Positions 1 through 8,485 of a stretch of 64,000 nt of DNA are shown here, in pieces; the stretch's first letter is position 1; each line of letters opens with the position of its first letter. The notes under the pieces were generated by a model. That model saw only the letters and a list, made by a program, of their open reading frames with translations. It searched no databases and was not told the DNA's origin. A program made the position numbers and the translations under genes. The DNA comes from Methanobrevibacter millerae (GTDB taxonomy: Archaea; Methanobacteriota; Methanobacteria; Methanobacteriales; Methanobacteriaceae): the NCBI RefSeq assembly GCF_001477655.1, contig NZ_CP011266.1:1968001-2032000 (forward strand), given 5' to 3'.

Positions 1-608
1 CTAAAAATAAATTAAATATTGGTGTGGTCTTTTATATTACTTATCCGAAAGAAATAATTAGAAGAATGGTAAATGCGCCAACCCAAGAATATGTAGATGA
101 ATTAGTGAGCTTAAACACCAGATTAGATGCTTTGGGAATGAAATGCGAAGAATATTTGATTGAAAATGGTTATGAAGCATATGCGCAAACCAAAAAAAGA
201 TTAGGTACTGATTTTGGCGAAAATAATTCCTTTGAATTACCTCACAAAACAATAGCAACACGTGCAGGCTTAGGTTGGATTGGAAAATCAGCACTTTTTA
301 CAACATTAAAATACGGATCCGCTTTAAGACTATCATCAGTTTTAACCAATGCCCCATTAGATGTTGGAATACCAATTACTAAATCAAAATGTGGAAAATG
401 CATGGAATGTAAGAATGCATGTCTTGGAGGGGCAATAAGTGGGAAAGAATGGAATTACAAATTAAAAAGAAACGATTTTTATGATGATAAAAAATGTGAA
501 AAATATGCTCTAAAAATTTCTTATGAAAATTTAGGAAAAGAGGATACAGTATGTGGAAAATGCATTTTCGCCTGCCCACATACACAAAAATACATTAAAA
601 AATCATAA
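1..608 (+). CDS. Epoxyqueuosine reductase-like 4Fe-4S protein, 5' truncated by window edge
   Basis: The reading frame is already open at the first full codon (base 3), so the N-terminus lies outside the window. The C-terminal part has a ferredoxin-like double-cluster region: a C-x2-C-x2-C-x3-C motif (CGKCMECKNAC), then CGKCIFACP near the end. This arrangement is typical of the QueG-like/reductive-dehalogenase-related 'double cluster binding' family. The middle segment TRAGLGWIGKSAL is also characteristic of that family. QueG reduces epoxyqueuosine, but archaeal members often have no proven substrate, so only an electron-transfer or reductase role is inferred. The gene is convergent with the GNAT gene and overlaps its 3' end by six bases. 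Confidence 0.75.
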   Translation, partial: KNKLNIGVVFYITYPKEIIRRMVNAPTQEYVDELVSLNTRLDALGMKCEEYLIENGYEAYAQTKKRLGTDFGENNSFELPHKTIATRAGLGWIGKSALFTTLKYGSALRLSSVLTNAPLDVGIPITKSKCGKCMECKNACLGGAISGKEWNYKLKRNDFYDDKKCEKYALKISYENLGKEDTVCGKCIFACPHTQKYIKKS

Positions 609-1166
609 TTCCAAAGCATAATTAAAAGTAGAACTAGGAGATGTTATTTCAATACCCATTATCTTTTTATCCATATGAACCGTTTCCAGTTCGTCACCAG
701 CATCTATAGTAATAACAAAACCCATTTTCGTCCAAAATTCAAGAGCTCCATTCAATGTCCTATGAGTATGCAAATAAATGAAATCATAATCCTGTTGATT
801 AGCAAAAGTCTCAGCTACACCAAACATTTTAGAAGCCAAACCACAACGCCTATATTTTTCGTCAACAAATAATCTCCAAATGCTTGAAGTAGATTTACTG
901 GAATAAATATTTTTAAATTCAGTGAAATCTTTATCATAAGCCCTGATTCCAATAGTTGCTATAATTTCATTTGTTTTACTATTGAATGCAACAAAAAAAT
1001 TATTCCTTTCAGGATTGATATAATAGTTTTCTAAGTCAATAATATCTTGATGCCACTCAGGAACATACCCATAGCCAAATTCTTTTTCTATTTGATAAAA
1101 TAAAAATTCCTGAACATTTTTTATTAAATTTTTATCATTAGATAATTCCTTGATTATTACATTCAT
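603..1166 (-). CDS. GNAT family N-acetyltransferase
   Basis: A 187-residue protein with the GNAT fold signature. The central strand reads SIWRLFVDEKYRRCGLASKM, matching motif A (V-x-x-x-x-R-x-x-G-x-A) that binds acetyl-CoA. It is followed by FIYLHTHRTLNGALEFWTKMGF, the usual C-terminal N-x-x-A-x-x-F-x-x-x-G-F pattern. The substrate cannot be read from sequence. It is transcribed alone, convergent with the Fe-S protein to its left. The start at 1166 is preceded by a weak GGGAT-like site. Confidence 0.85.
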   Translation of the reverse strand: MNVIIKELSNDKNLIKNVQEFLFYQIEKEFGYGYVPEWHQDIIDLENYYINPERNNFFVAFNSKTNEIIATIGIRAYDKDFTEFKNIYSSKSTSSIWRLFVDEKYRRCGLASKMFGVAETFANQQDYDFIYLHTHRTLNGALEFWTKMGFVITIDAGDELETVHMDKKIMGIEITSPSSTFNYALEL

Positions 1167-1319
1167 ATAAATCCCTTTTAAATAGTATTACTTTTAATAT
1201 CAAATATATGTTATTGGTAATACTTTTTATTGAATTTTGAATAACTTTAATATTGATAAAGTTCAATATAATATATAAAAGTTATCATTTGACAAAAATC
1301 AGATGAACATGGTGAAAAA

Positions 1320-2267
1320 ATGGATAAATTATTGGACGTAGAAAATGTTTCTATTTCTTTTATACAATACACACAAGGACTAAATCAAAGAAATTTAAAA
1401 GTAATTACAGATTTAACATTAGATATAAACGAAGGAGAAATATTGGCAGTTTTAGGTTCAAGCGGTTCGGGAAAAAGTCTGCTTGCTCATGCGATAATGG
1501 GAATATTGCCGGAAAATGCACAGTTAAATGGAAAAATAAAATTTAAAGGTAAAGATTTATCACAAGAAGATAAAGAAGAAATACGAGGATCAAAAATAGC
1601 ATTTATTCCACAGTCAGTTAATTTTTTAGACCCATTAATGAAGATTTCAGACCAGGCAATAGGGCATACTGAAAGCGAAGAAGAAAAAAAATCTAAAAAA
1701 ATCAAACAAAGAGAGATATTTGAACATTATAATTTAGGTCCGGAAGTGGACGAAATGTATCCATTCCAATTATCCGGAGGTATGGCGAGACGTGTACTGG
1801 TATCTACAGCATTATTATCAGATCCAGAATTAGTCATTGCAGATGAACCGACACCAGGTTTAGATGAAAAAACTGTAAAAGAAACCCTCAACCATTTCAG
1901 ACATATGAAAGAGGACAATATTGGAGTTCTTCTAATTACACACGATATTCATGCTGCTTTAGATGTTGCAGACAGAATTGGAATATTTTACTCAGGTTAT
2001 GTTATAGAGATAGCTGAAACAAAAGACTTTACCGGAGATGGTGAAAATCTGCTTCATCCTTACACAAAAGCATTATACAAGGCATTGCCTGCAAATGGAT
2101 TTGAACTAAAAAAAGGACATCAACCATTGCACGGAGAAATTCCTGAAGGATGTCCTTATTACAACCGATGCGAAATGGCATTTGACAGATGTGAAAAAGA
2201 AAGACCTCAACTAATAAGTTTGGGCAATAAAAAAGTAAGATGCTTCAAATATGAAGAAGGTGCATAA
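1320..2267 (+). CDS. Oligopeptide/nickel-type ABC transporter ATP-binding protein (DppD/NikD-like)
   Basis: A 315-residue ABC ATPase with Walker A GSSGSGKS, an unusual signature LSGGMARR, Walker B LVIADEP and switch histidine ITHD. The C-terminus carries the Cys-containing oligopeptide-transporter extension (CPYYNRCEMAF...C), typical of DppD/OppD/NikD subunits. The start is preceded by GGTG, and a TATA-like AATATATAAAAG lies about 45 bases upstream. It is followed directly by a DppF/NikE-like partner, but no permease or substrate-binding gene lies nearby. The pair must work with membrane subunits encoded elsewhere, or be a remnant of a larger operon. Substrate unknown; nickel or peptides are the family norm. 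Confidence 0.85.
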   Translation: MDKLLDVENVSISFIQYTQGLNQRNLKVITDLTLDINEGEILAVLGSSGSGKSLLAHAIMGILPENAQLNGKIKFKGKDLSQEDKEEIRGSKIAFIPQSVNFLDPLMKISDQAIGHTESEEEKKSKKIKQREIFEHYNLGPEVDEMYPFQLSGGMARRVLVSTALLSDPELVIADEPTPGLDEKTVKETLNHFRHMKEDNIGVLLITHDIHAALDVADRIGIFYSGYVIEIAETKDFTGDGENLLHPYTKALYKALPANGFELKKGHQPLHGEIPEGCPYYNRCEMAFDRCEKERPQLISLGNKKVRCFKYEEGA

Positions 2268-2268
2268 A

Positions 2269-2883
2269 ATGAAATTAAAGGCAGAAAACATTTCCTTCAA
2301 ATATCCTTCAGCTAAAGAATATCTCTTAAAAGACATAAATTTAGAATTAGACAACACTAAAATAATGGGTTTAATTGGAGATAGTGGAAGTGGAAAATCC
2401 ACTTTATGTAAAATATTATCCGGATATGTTCAAAAATATGAGGGAAACGTACTATTTGATGGAAAAGAACTTCCAAAAAAAGGATTTAAACCAGTTCAAT
2501 TAATTTATCAACACCCTGAAAAAGTAATGAATCCAAAATGGAAAATGGATAAAGTACTTTCTGAATCATGGGATGTGGATGATGAAACATTATCCGAATT
2601 CGGTATTCAAAAAACATGGCTGACCCGTTTTCCACAAGAACTATCTGGAGGAGAACTCCAAAGATTTTCTGTTGTAAGGTCACTCAATCCAGAAACTAAA
2701 TTTTTAATAGCTGATGAAATGACAACAATGCTTGATGCCATAACTCAAGTACAGATATTGGATTCAGTGTTAAAAATTGTTAAAAAAAGACAAATGGGAT
2801 TTTTACTTGTAAGTCATGATATGGATTTGGTTGATACAATATGTGACGATAAAATATATCTAAAAGACATTAATGGTATTTAA
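2269..2883 (+). CDS. ABC transporter ATP-binding protein (DppF/NikE-like)
   Basis: A 204-residue ABC ATPase with Walker A GDSGSGKST, signature LSGGELQR and Walker B FLIADE. It is shorter than its partner and lacks the C-terminal Cys extension, as in some NikE-type subunits. I start it at ATG 2269, one base after the upstream stop, because GAAGGTG sits just before it; an in-frame ATG at 2251 lies inside the upstream gene and has no good site. It is translationally coupled to the DppD-like gene. Its stop overlaps the convergent MATE gene by four bases. Confidence 0.85.
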   Translation: MKLKAENISFKYPSAKEYLLKDINLELDNTKIMGLIGDSGSGKSTLCKILSGYVQKYEGNVLFDGKELPKKGFKPVQLIYQHPEKVMNPKWKMDKVLSESWDVDDETLSEFGIQKTWLTRFPQELSGGELQRFSVVRSLNPETKFLIADEMTTMLDAITQVQILDSVLKIVKKRQMGFLLVSHDMDLVDTICDDKIYLKDINGI

Positions 2884-4241
2884 TCATTAATGTTAATTAA
2901 CTTTTTAATTGCATAATCTGCCCAAATTAAAGTAATGTTATTTGATACAACCTCACCTAAAACAATACCCATCCACGCTCCCCAAACACCCCAATTGAAT
3001 ATAAATGTAAACAATAAAGCAAAGACTAATGTAAATCCAGTTTCTCTCATAATCGTTTGAAACATTGCAGTCATTCCACGACCTATTCCCTGAAAAACAT
3101 AAGTTGATGCTACACCCACAGCCATTGTAGGATAATACAGCACAATCCATGTTAAAAATGCAGCCAACTCACCAGAGATTCTAACACTGCTTGATGAAGA
3201 TGAGAATACAGAAGCAATTTGCGGAGCAAAAGCTATAGTAAAAATCATCACAAAAACTGCAAAAATCATTGAAATCTTCATTGCATATCTGTGAGCTGTT
3301 TGAATGTTTTTGTAATTGCGAGCACCATAATTTGCTGCAATAACCGATATTAATGCTGTTCCAATAGCCAAAATTGGTGTTGTTCCTATAGTGACTATTC
3401 TCCACCCAGTAGAATAAACCGCCACAGAATCAGTTGATGATATAAATACCAAAAGTACAGAAAACACCGCAGCAAAAAATGCATTGTTTAAAAGCTGCAG
3501 ACTTGCAGGAAAACCTACTTTTATAATATCAAATGAAATTTCTTTTTTGAAATTAAAATTACTTAAATAGGGCTTTAAATAGGTGTCCTTTTTAATATAA
3601 AACCAATAGAATTGTATTAATATGACAAAAAATGCGGAAATTAAAGTAGCAATTGCAGCACCTTTAACTCCAAGATTTAGAGTGTAAATGAAAATAGGGT
3701 CCAAAACCATGTTTAAAACAGCCGATGCAATCATAGCATACATTGGCCTTTTACTATCACCTTCACCTCTAAAGATACCATACAATGCATTGGACAAAAT
3801 TACAAATATCGAACCAAAAATGATTATCTGACCGTAATCCATCGCATAATTTAAAGTTTGTGATGCTCCCATAAATATTAAGATATCTTTTAAAAATAAA
3901 AGTAAAATAGCCGTAATGATAATTGATGTAATGACCATGATTAATATTGCATGTATTGAACCGTTATCTGCCTTTTGTTTATTATTTTCCCCAATATATT
4001 TTGAAATTGCAAAAGCAGATCCTGCACCCAGACCATTTCCAAAACCTATCAGAATCATAAATATTGGAGTTACAAATCCAACACCCGCAAGTGCATCAGC
4101 TCCAAGGCCAGAAACCCATATTGCATCGATTACATTATATAAACTTGAGATTAATAATGAAATAACAAGTGGAATAGACAAATTTATTAAAGCTTTTTTA
4201 GGATTGCCCAATAATACTTCCACATTATTTTCATTGAACAT
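2880..4241 (-). CDS. MATE family efflux transporter
   Basis: A 453-residue integral membrane protein with about 12 hydrophobic segments and the two-fold repeat of MATE/MOP transporters. The N-terminal part contains PLVISLLISSLYNVIDAIWV and then the conserved GIGNGLGAG-like loop (here GFGNGLGAGSAFAISKYIG). These proteins export drugs or metabolites using a Na+ or H+ gradient. The substrate cannot be predicted. It is a single gene, convergent with the ABC ATPase pair. Confidence 0.88.
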   Translation of the reverse strand: MFNENNVEVLLGNPKKALINLSIPLVISLLISSLYNVIDAIWVSGLGADALAGVGFVTPIFMILIGFGNGLGAGSAFAISKYIGENNKQKADNGSIHAILIMVITSIIITAILLLFLKDILIFMGASQTLNYAMDYGQIIIFGSIFVILSNALYGIFRGEGDSKRPMYAMIASAVLNMVLDPIFIYTLNLGVKGAAIATLISAFFVILIQFYWFYIKKDTYLKPYLSNFNFKKEISFDIIKVGFPASLQLLNNAFFAAVFSVLLVFISSTDSVAVYSTGWRIVTIGTTPILAIGTALISVIAANYGARNYKNIQTAHRYAMKISMIFAVFVMIFTIAFAPQIASVFSSSSSSVRISGELAAFLTWIVLYYPTMAVGVASTYVFQGIGRGMTAMFQTIMRETGFTLVFALLFTFIFNWGVWGAWMGIVLGEVVSNNITLIWADYAIKKLININD

Positions 4242-4315
4242 TAATAATAATATATTTCAAATAGTTAATAATATTTTCAGTGGTGTTAAAAAAAAGTTAA
4301 AAATGAATAATAAAA

Positions 4316-4579
4316 TTATTCATCATCAGTTACATAGATTTCTTTTTTAGTTTCTGCACTAGCATCAACAACAATATCTTCTGCATTTTCTTTCATGTCC
4401 TGGAAAACTTCTTCAGCATCCTTTTTAGCAGACATTACAGTAGCCATTCCTTTAGTAGCAGCATCTTTAACTACATCTGATTCGATAATTTTTTTACCTA
4501 CAATTGCAGTTGCAATACCTGCAGCAAAAATTAATGCATGTTTATGTTCTAGTGCTTGATCGACATATCTTCTAACCAT
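4316..4579 (-). CDS. Small DUF6110-like protein
   Basis: An 87-residue protein with one hydrophobic stretch (HALIFAAGIATAIVGKKI, about residues 13-30) and a charged, helical C-terminal half rich in Asp, Glu and Lys. It resembles the small DUF6110 proteins that accompany heavy-metal P-type ATPases in anaerobic bacteria and archaea; this is from memory. It lies downstream of the metal ATPase on the same strand after a 206-base gap. That gap holds its own TATA box and an 18-bp palindrome, so it is probably regulated separately. The start has a clear GGGAGATG site. Molecular function unknown. Confidence 0.6.
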   Translation of the reverse strand: MVRRYVDQALEHKHALIFAAGIATAIVGKKIIESDVVKDAATKGMATVMSAKKDAEEVFQDMKENAEDIVVDASAETKKEIYVTDDE

Positions 4580-4622
4580 TTTTACATCTCCCTAAATTTA
4601 AATCATTATTTATCTACAAAAA

Positions 4623-4640
4623 TTAAGTAATATTACTTAA
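4623..4640. promoter_or_regulatory. 18-bp perfect palindrome over the DUF6110-like promoter
   Basis: TTAAGTAATATTACTTAA is a perfect palindrome about 45 bases upstream of the DUF6110-like start. On the minus strand a TATA-like TTTATATACTA lies at 4661-4670, so the palindrome falls near the expected transcription start. A repressor bound there would block initiation. Its TAATATTA core also occurs at the centre of the palindrome upstream of the arsR gene (8000-8019), so the same metalloregulator might bind both. This is inferred from position and symmetry only. Confidence 0.5.
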
Positions 4641-4728
4641 ATAAACATAAGTAAAAAGTAGTATATAAATTATTCGATTTTAAGTGCTTTTTTAGGTAAA
4701 ACAAATAATTAAATTTAGTTATATCAAA

Positions 4729-4744
4729 ATTAGGCTAATCTAAA
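4729..4744. promoter_or_regulatory. Weak DtxR/IdeR-like box
   Basis: ATTAGGCTAATCTAAA resembles the better box at 22965-22980 (TTTAGGCTTACCTAAA), with three differences. It lies between the metal ATPase stop and the DUF6110-like promoter, about 60 bases upstream of that gene's TATA-like element. It may be a metal-dependent operator, but the symmetry is imperfect. Confidence 0.25.
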
Positions 4745-4785
4745 CCTTTAAAAATTTAGCAATACCAAAAAAATAAAAAAAGTAA

Positions 4786-7542
4786 TTAGAATAGTGGATC
4801 TTTCACCATTCCAATCCTAAATGAGTTCAAAATAACTAAAAGTGTTAATCCCAAATCACCAAAACCAACAGACATCATCAATGTGATTATTCCCATAATA
4901 GCCAATACTACACATAATAATTTAACAGCAATAGCTACTGAAATGTTTTGTTTAATAATACCCATTGTTTTACGACTTAAACTGAATAGATATGGCAATT
5001 TTGAAATATCATCCTGCATCAATGCCACATCCGCAGTTTCAATAGCTACATCAGAACCTGCAGCACCCATTGCAATACCAATATTTGATCTAGCCAGTGC
5101 AGGTGCATCATTAATACCATCACCAACCATAGCAACATTACCGAATTTATTCCTAATAGTGTCTAAAATATTCAATTTATCTTCAGGCATCAAATTGGAA
5201 TAAACATATTTTATTCCTATTTGATTAGCAACATTACGAGCAGCAAGTTTATTATCACCAGTCAACATTACTGTCTGTACACCTTGTTTGTTTAAATCAG
5301 CAATGACTTCTGCAGCATTATTTCTGATTTTATCAGATACTGTAATTATTGCCAATAATTCTTTTGAGTTACCTACAAATATGACTGTTTTACCTTCAAC
5401 AGAGTATTTATTTACATCATCATGAGAAATTTCAAATGCACTGCCTTCAATTAATGATTCATTAGCAGCATAATATTGTTCGCCACCAATAACACCAATA
5501 ATTCCTTTTCCAGGAACATTTTTAAAGTCATCAATTTCTTCAAATTCAATATCTTTCATTGTTGCATAATTGACAATTGCCTGTGCAATAGGGTGGGAAG
5601 ATCCATGTTCAAGAGATGCTGCTATTTTAACTACTTCCTCTTCAGATACTGAATCACTTACCACTTCAATTTCACTTAATTCAAGTTTTCCTTCTGTTAA
5701 AGTACCAGTTTTATCAAATATGACTGCTTTAATATCCCTCATTTCTTCAACATATGTACTTCCTTTAATTAAAACACCGTTTCTGGTAGCTGAAGTAATA
5801 GCAGACACCATACCCACAGGTGTTGAAATCAGAAATGCACAAGGACATGAAATTACTAGAAGAGAAAGTGCTTTATAAACCCAATCAACTAACGGTTGGC
5901 CTAATAAAACTGGAGGTATTAATGCTACACAGAGTGCAGCCACCATCATAACAGGAGTGTAATACTTAGCAACTTTTTCAACTAAAGATTCTGTTTCAGA
6001 CCTGTTGAGCTGAGATCTTTTAACCAATGTAACGATTTTGGAAATTACGGAATCTTTTGCCTTTTTGGTAACAACCATTTCAAAGTAACCATCTTCATTA
6101 ACTGTTCCGGAAAATACTTCATCACCAACTTCCTTGTGTACAGGAACACTTTCACCAGTGATTGATGCCTGATTTATGGAAGAAGAACCTGAAATAACAT
6201 TTCCATCCAATGGAACTTTATCTCCAGGTTTTACAATTACAATATCACCAATATTTACATCATCAACATTTTTTTCCACTTCAGAATCGCCGACTTTTAC
6301 CCTAGCAGTTTCAGGAGCGATTTCTACTAAAGATTTGATTGAACGTTTAGCTCTGTGTTCCGCATAATCTTCCAAGAATTCTGCAATATAGTAAAGGAAT
6401 GTTACTGCTGCACCTTCTTCAGGATGTCCAATGATAAATGAAGCAACACATGCAATACACATAAGCATTGCAGGACCAACAGTATGTCTTTTAACTAATG
6501 ACCTATATGCCATACCAGCAATTTCATAACCTGCAATAATAGCAGCACACATGAAAACAAGTGTTACAATAGTTGAGTTGAATGACAGGAATTCTAAAAT
6601 ATGTCCTGCTGCAAATAGTATACCACTTGCAACAATGATTTGGATTGGCCTATTAACTATTAAAGGTTTTCCTTCAGCTAAAAGTTCCTCATTGCTATGT
6701 CCATGGTCATGACCGTGATCATGGTCGTGGTCATCATCCGCACAGTCAGGACAACCACAGATACTTATTTCAACATCATCATCGTCATGGTCGTGACATC
6801 CACAGTCAGGGTCTGAGCAAGTATCCTTTTCTTCATGTTCATGATGATGTTCATGTTCATCATGACAACCACAATCCGGATCAGAACAAGAATCCTCATC
6901 CTCATGCCCATGATGATGCTCATGCTCGTGCCCATGGCCATGCTCATCATGACAACCACAATCCGGATCAGAACAAGAATCCTCATCCTCATGCCCATGA
7001 TGATGCTCATGCTCGTGCCCATGGCCATGCTCATCATGACAACCACAATCCGGATCAGAACAAGAATCCTCATCCTCATGCCCATGATGATGCTCATGCT
7101 CGTGCCCATGGCCATGCTCATCATGACAACCACAATCCGGATCAGAACAAGAATCCTCATCCTCATGCCCATGATGATGCTCATGCTCGTGCCCATGGCC
7201 ATGCTCATCATGACAACCACAATCCGGATCAGAACAAGAATCCTCATCCTCATGCCCATGATGATGCTCATGGTCATGATTGTGGTCATGGTCATCTGCA
7301 CAGTCAGGACAGCCACAAATATTGATATCTACATCCTCATCATAGTCTATTTCTTCTCTGTGATTATAAACACTTAAATCAGCATTAGCCTGATAATCTT
7401 TTAATAATTGCTTATCAAAATGTTGTTTGTTTTCACAGTGAATATCTTCACAATTAGGATCAAAACAAATGAAATTGAAATGTTCCGGATTATGACAATC
7501 CCCATCATCACAATCAGGTTCATAACACCTATTTTCCGCCAT
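4786..7542 (-). CDS. Heavy-metal P1B-type ATPase with expanded His/Cys-rich N-terminus (Zn/Cd/Co/Pb-like)
   Basis: A 918-residue metal-exporting ATPase. The core (from about residue 297) has the metal-site motif C566-P-C568 in a membrane helix, the phosphorylated aspartate D610 (DKTGT), TGES in the actuator domain and GDGIND near the C-terminus. The context SCPCAFLISTP is closer to ZntA/CadA (P1B-2) than to CopA. Instead of HMA domains, the N-terminus has two C-x4-C-x4-C-x4-H motifs, a block of 29-residue repeats (about residues 91-250) rich in HEHEHHHGH with CSDPDCGC, and two copies of ICGCPDCADD flanking that block. These probably bind or sense metal. It follows arsR by 17 bases, with GGTG before the start, so the two form an operon. 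Confidence 0.93.
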   Translation of the reverse strand: MAENRCYEPDCDDGDCHNPEHFNFICFDPNCEDIHCENKQHFDKQLLKDYQANADLSVYNHREEIDYDEDVDINICGCPDCADDHDHNHDHEHHHGHEDEDSCSDPDCGCHDEHGHGHEHEHHHGHEDEDSCSDPDCGCHDEHGHGHEHEHHHGHEDEDSCSDPDCGCHDEHGHGHEHEHHHGHEDEDSCSDPDCGCHDEHGHGHEHEHHHGHEDEDSCSDPDCGCHDEHEHHHEHEEKDTCSDPDCGCHDHDDDDVEISICGCPDCADDDHDHDHGHDHGHSNEELLAEGKPLIVNRPIQIIVASGILFAAGHILEFLSFNSTIVTLVFMCAAIIAGYEIAGMAYRSLVKRHTVGPAMLMCIACVASFIIGHPEEGAAVTFLYYIAEFLEDYAEHRAKRSIKSLVEIAPETARVKVGDSEVEKNVDDVNIGDIVIVKPGDKVPLDGNVISGSSSINQASITGESVPVHKEVGDEVFSGTVNEDGYFEMVVTKKAKDSVISKIVTLVKRSQLNRSETESLVEKVAKYYTPVMMVAALCVALIPPVLLGQPLVDWVYKALSLLVISCPCAFLISTPVGMVSAITSATRNGVLIKGSTYVEEMRDIKAVIFDKTGTLTEGKLELSEIEVVSDSVSEEEVVKIAASLEHGSSHPIAQAIVNYATMKDIEFEEIDDFKNVPGKGIIGVIGGEQYYAANESLIEGSAFEISHDDVNKYSVEGKTVIFVGNSKELLAIITVSDKIRNNAAEVIADLNKQGVQTVMLTGDNKLAARNVANQIGIKYVYSNLMPEDKLNILDTIRNKFGNVAMVGDGINDAPALARSNIGIAMGAAGSDVAIETADVALMQDDISKLPYLFSLSRKTMGIIKQNISVAIAVKLLCVVLAIMGIITLMMSVGFGDLGLTLLVILNSFRIGMVKDPLF
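6861..7272. repeat. 87-bp perfect tandem repeat, 4.7 copies, inside the metal ATPase gene
   Basis: Copies begin at 6861, 6948, 7035, 7122 and 7209; the last is partial and ends about 7272. I compared the copies by eye and found no base differences. Each unit encodes 29 residues, so copy-number change keeps the frame. The unit carries three cysteines in CSDPDCGC and many histidines in HGHEHEHHHGH. A degenerate copy flanks the block at about 6825-6860. Perfect identity at silent positions implies recent expansion or continual homogenisation. Confidence 0.97.
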
Positions 7543-7559
7543 TTAAAACACCATTAAAT

Positions 7560-7940
7560 TTATTCTAAAATATGTTCCAAACCAACTTTATAAATCATTT
7601 CAATATGAAGATCTGTAAGAGAGTATCTTGCCATTTTTCCTTCTTTTTGATATTTTACAATATTATTTGCTCTTAAAATCCTTAATTGATTTGAAACAGT
7701 AGTTTGATTTAAATCTAATGCATCACAAATGTCACAAACACATAAATCTTCAATAGCAAGTAATGAAAGAATTTTTAATCGTGTAGGATTACCAAATATT
7801 TTAAAAAACTCAGCTAATTCTGAATATTGGTCTTCTTCAATCATACGTTTTTGTACACGTTCAATAACATCTTCGTGAGAATTGAAAACTTCACACATAT
7901 CATCATTGTTATTTTCAAGATTATTTTTGTCTGCCATCAT
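7560..7940 (-). CDS. ArsR/SmtB-family metalloregulatory repressor
   Basis: A 126-residue winged-helix repressor. It has the SmtB/CzrA alpha5 zinc site in exact spacing: D110-x-H112-x10-H123-x2-E126, with the last ligand as the C-terminal residue. It also has C67-V-C69 in the recognition-helix region plus an N-terminal Cys (C16), like the alpha3N site of CadC. Metal binding would release it from DNA and allow expression of the downstream ATPase. I start at ATG 7940, with GTGAT just upstream; a GTG at 7946 is less likely because it would be part of that site. A perfect 20-bp palindrome lies 60 bases upstream. Confidence 0.9.
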   Translation of the reverse strand: MMADKNNLENNNDDMCEVFNSHEDVIERVQKRMIEEDQYSELAEFFKIFGNPTRLKILSLLAIEDLCVCDICDALDLNQTTVSNQLRILRANNIVKYQKEGKMARYSLTDLHIEMIYKVGLEHILE

Positions 7941-7981
7941 AATCACATTAAATTTTATCTAGTTCATATTTTATAATGTTT

Positions 7982-7991
7982 ATATATATAA
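7982..7991 (-). promoter_or_regulatory. TATA box of the arsR-ATPase operon
   Basis: On the minus strand TTTATATATA sits about 45 bases upstream of the arsR start, between the start codon and the palindrome at 8000-8019. Archaeal initiation would be expected about 25 bases downstream, leaving a short leader with the GTGAT site. Confidence 0.5.
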
Positions 7992-7999
7992 ATATTTTT

Positions 8000-8019
8000 A
8001 TATCATAATATTATGATAT
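8000..8019. promoter_or_regulatory. 20-bp perfect palindrome, candidate ArsR operator
   Basis: ATATCATAATATTATGATAT reads the same on both strands. It lies immediately upstream of the TATA-like element of the arsR-ATPase operon and would overlap or abut the TFB recognition element. The AT-rich interrupted symmetry resembles SmtB/CadC-type operators. Autoregulation by the downstream ArsR protein is the obvious inference. Confidence 0.6.
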
Positions 8020-8039
8020 GTTAATCTAAAAAAAATAAA

Positions 8040-8390
8040 TTAAAATAAATCATCAAAACGATGTTTATCTTCTTTAATAGCTTCCAAATATCTAGTTTTT
8101 GATATTTTAGTGATATTTAAATCTAAAATATGTTCAGGATTTAGCATTTCTTTTGTATTGTTAGCTAATTCAAAAGTGATACAATCATCACTTGTATCCA
8201 ATACAACCGTATCCACGTAGAATTTATCTTCAACAATCTTTTCTTCACCATCCCAAAGATAACGAATATCACATCTAACAGGAACCACACCAAACTCGTT
8301 GAATGTGAAATAATCCCCATTTTCTTTTGAAATGACATCAATAGTTGTAGATACAGCTTCAAATTTATCTAAAATGGTTTGGGTTTTCAT
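8040..8390 (-). CDS. Hypothetical protein, 116 aa
   Basis: Not recognised. The protein is acidic and soluble, with no signal peptide or membrane segment and no cysteine cluster. The sequence alternates predicted strands (YFTFNEFGVVPVRCDIRYLW) with acidic loops. The start at 8390 has a strong AGGAGAATT site, so it is probably translated. It sits upstream of the arsR operon on the same strand, but its end is separated from arsR by the promoter region, so it is a single-gene unit. Confidence 0.6.
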   Translation of the reverse strand: MKTQTILDKFEAVSTTIDVISKENGDYFTFNEFGVVPVRCDIRYLWDGEEKIVEDKFYVDTVVLDTSDDCITFELANNTKEMLNPEHILDLNITKISKTRYLEAIKEDKHRFDDLF

Positions 8391-8485
8391 GATAATTCTC
8401 CTAAAAAACAGTATTATTATATTGTGTGTAAAAAGTATTTAAACTTTTTGTTAAATAAAAAATCAACATATCTCTGCAGCCACCA

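Noticed and set aside
6861-7272. CRISPR-like array
   Set aside because: The repeat units are directly contiguous with no unique spacers and encode protein in frame.
6765-7377. Long open frames on both strands across the His-rich repeat block
   Set aside because: They are by-products of an 87-base unit lacking stops in other frames. Their products are low-complexity Met/Arg/Ile repeats without start signals; the ATPase frame has the domains.
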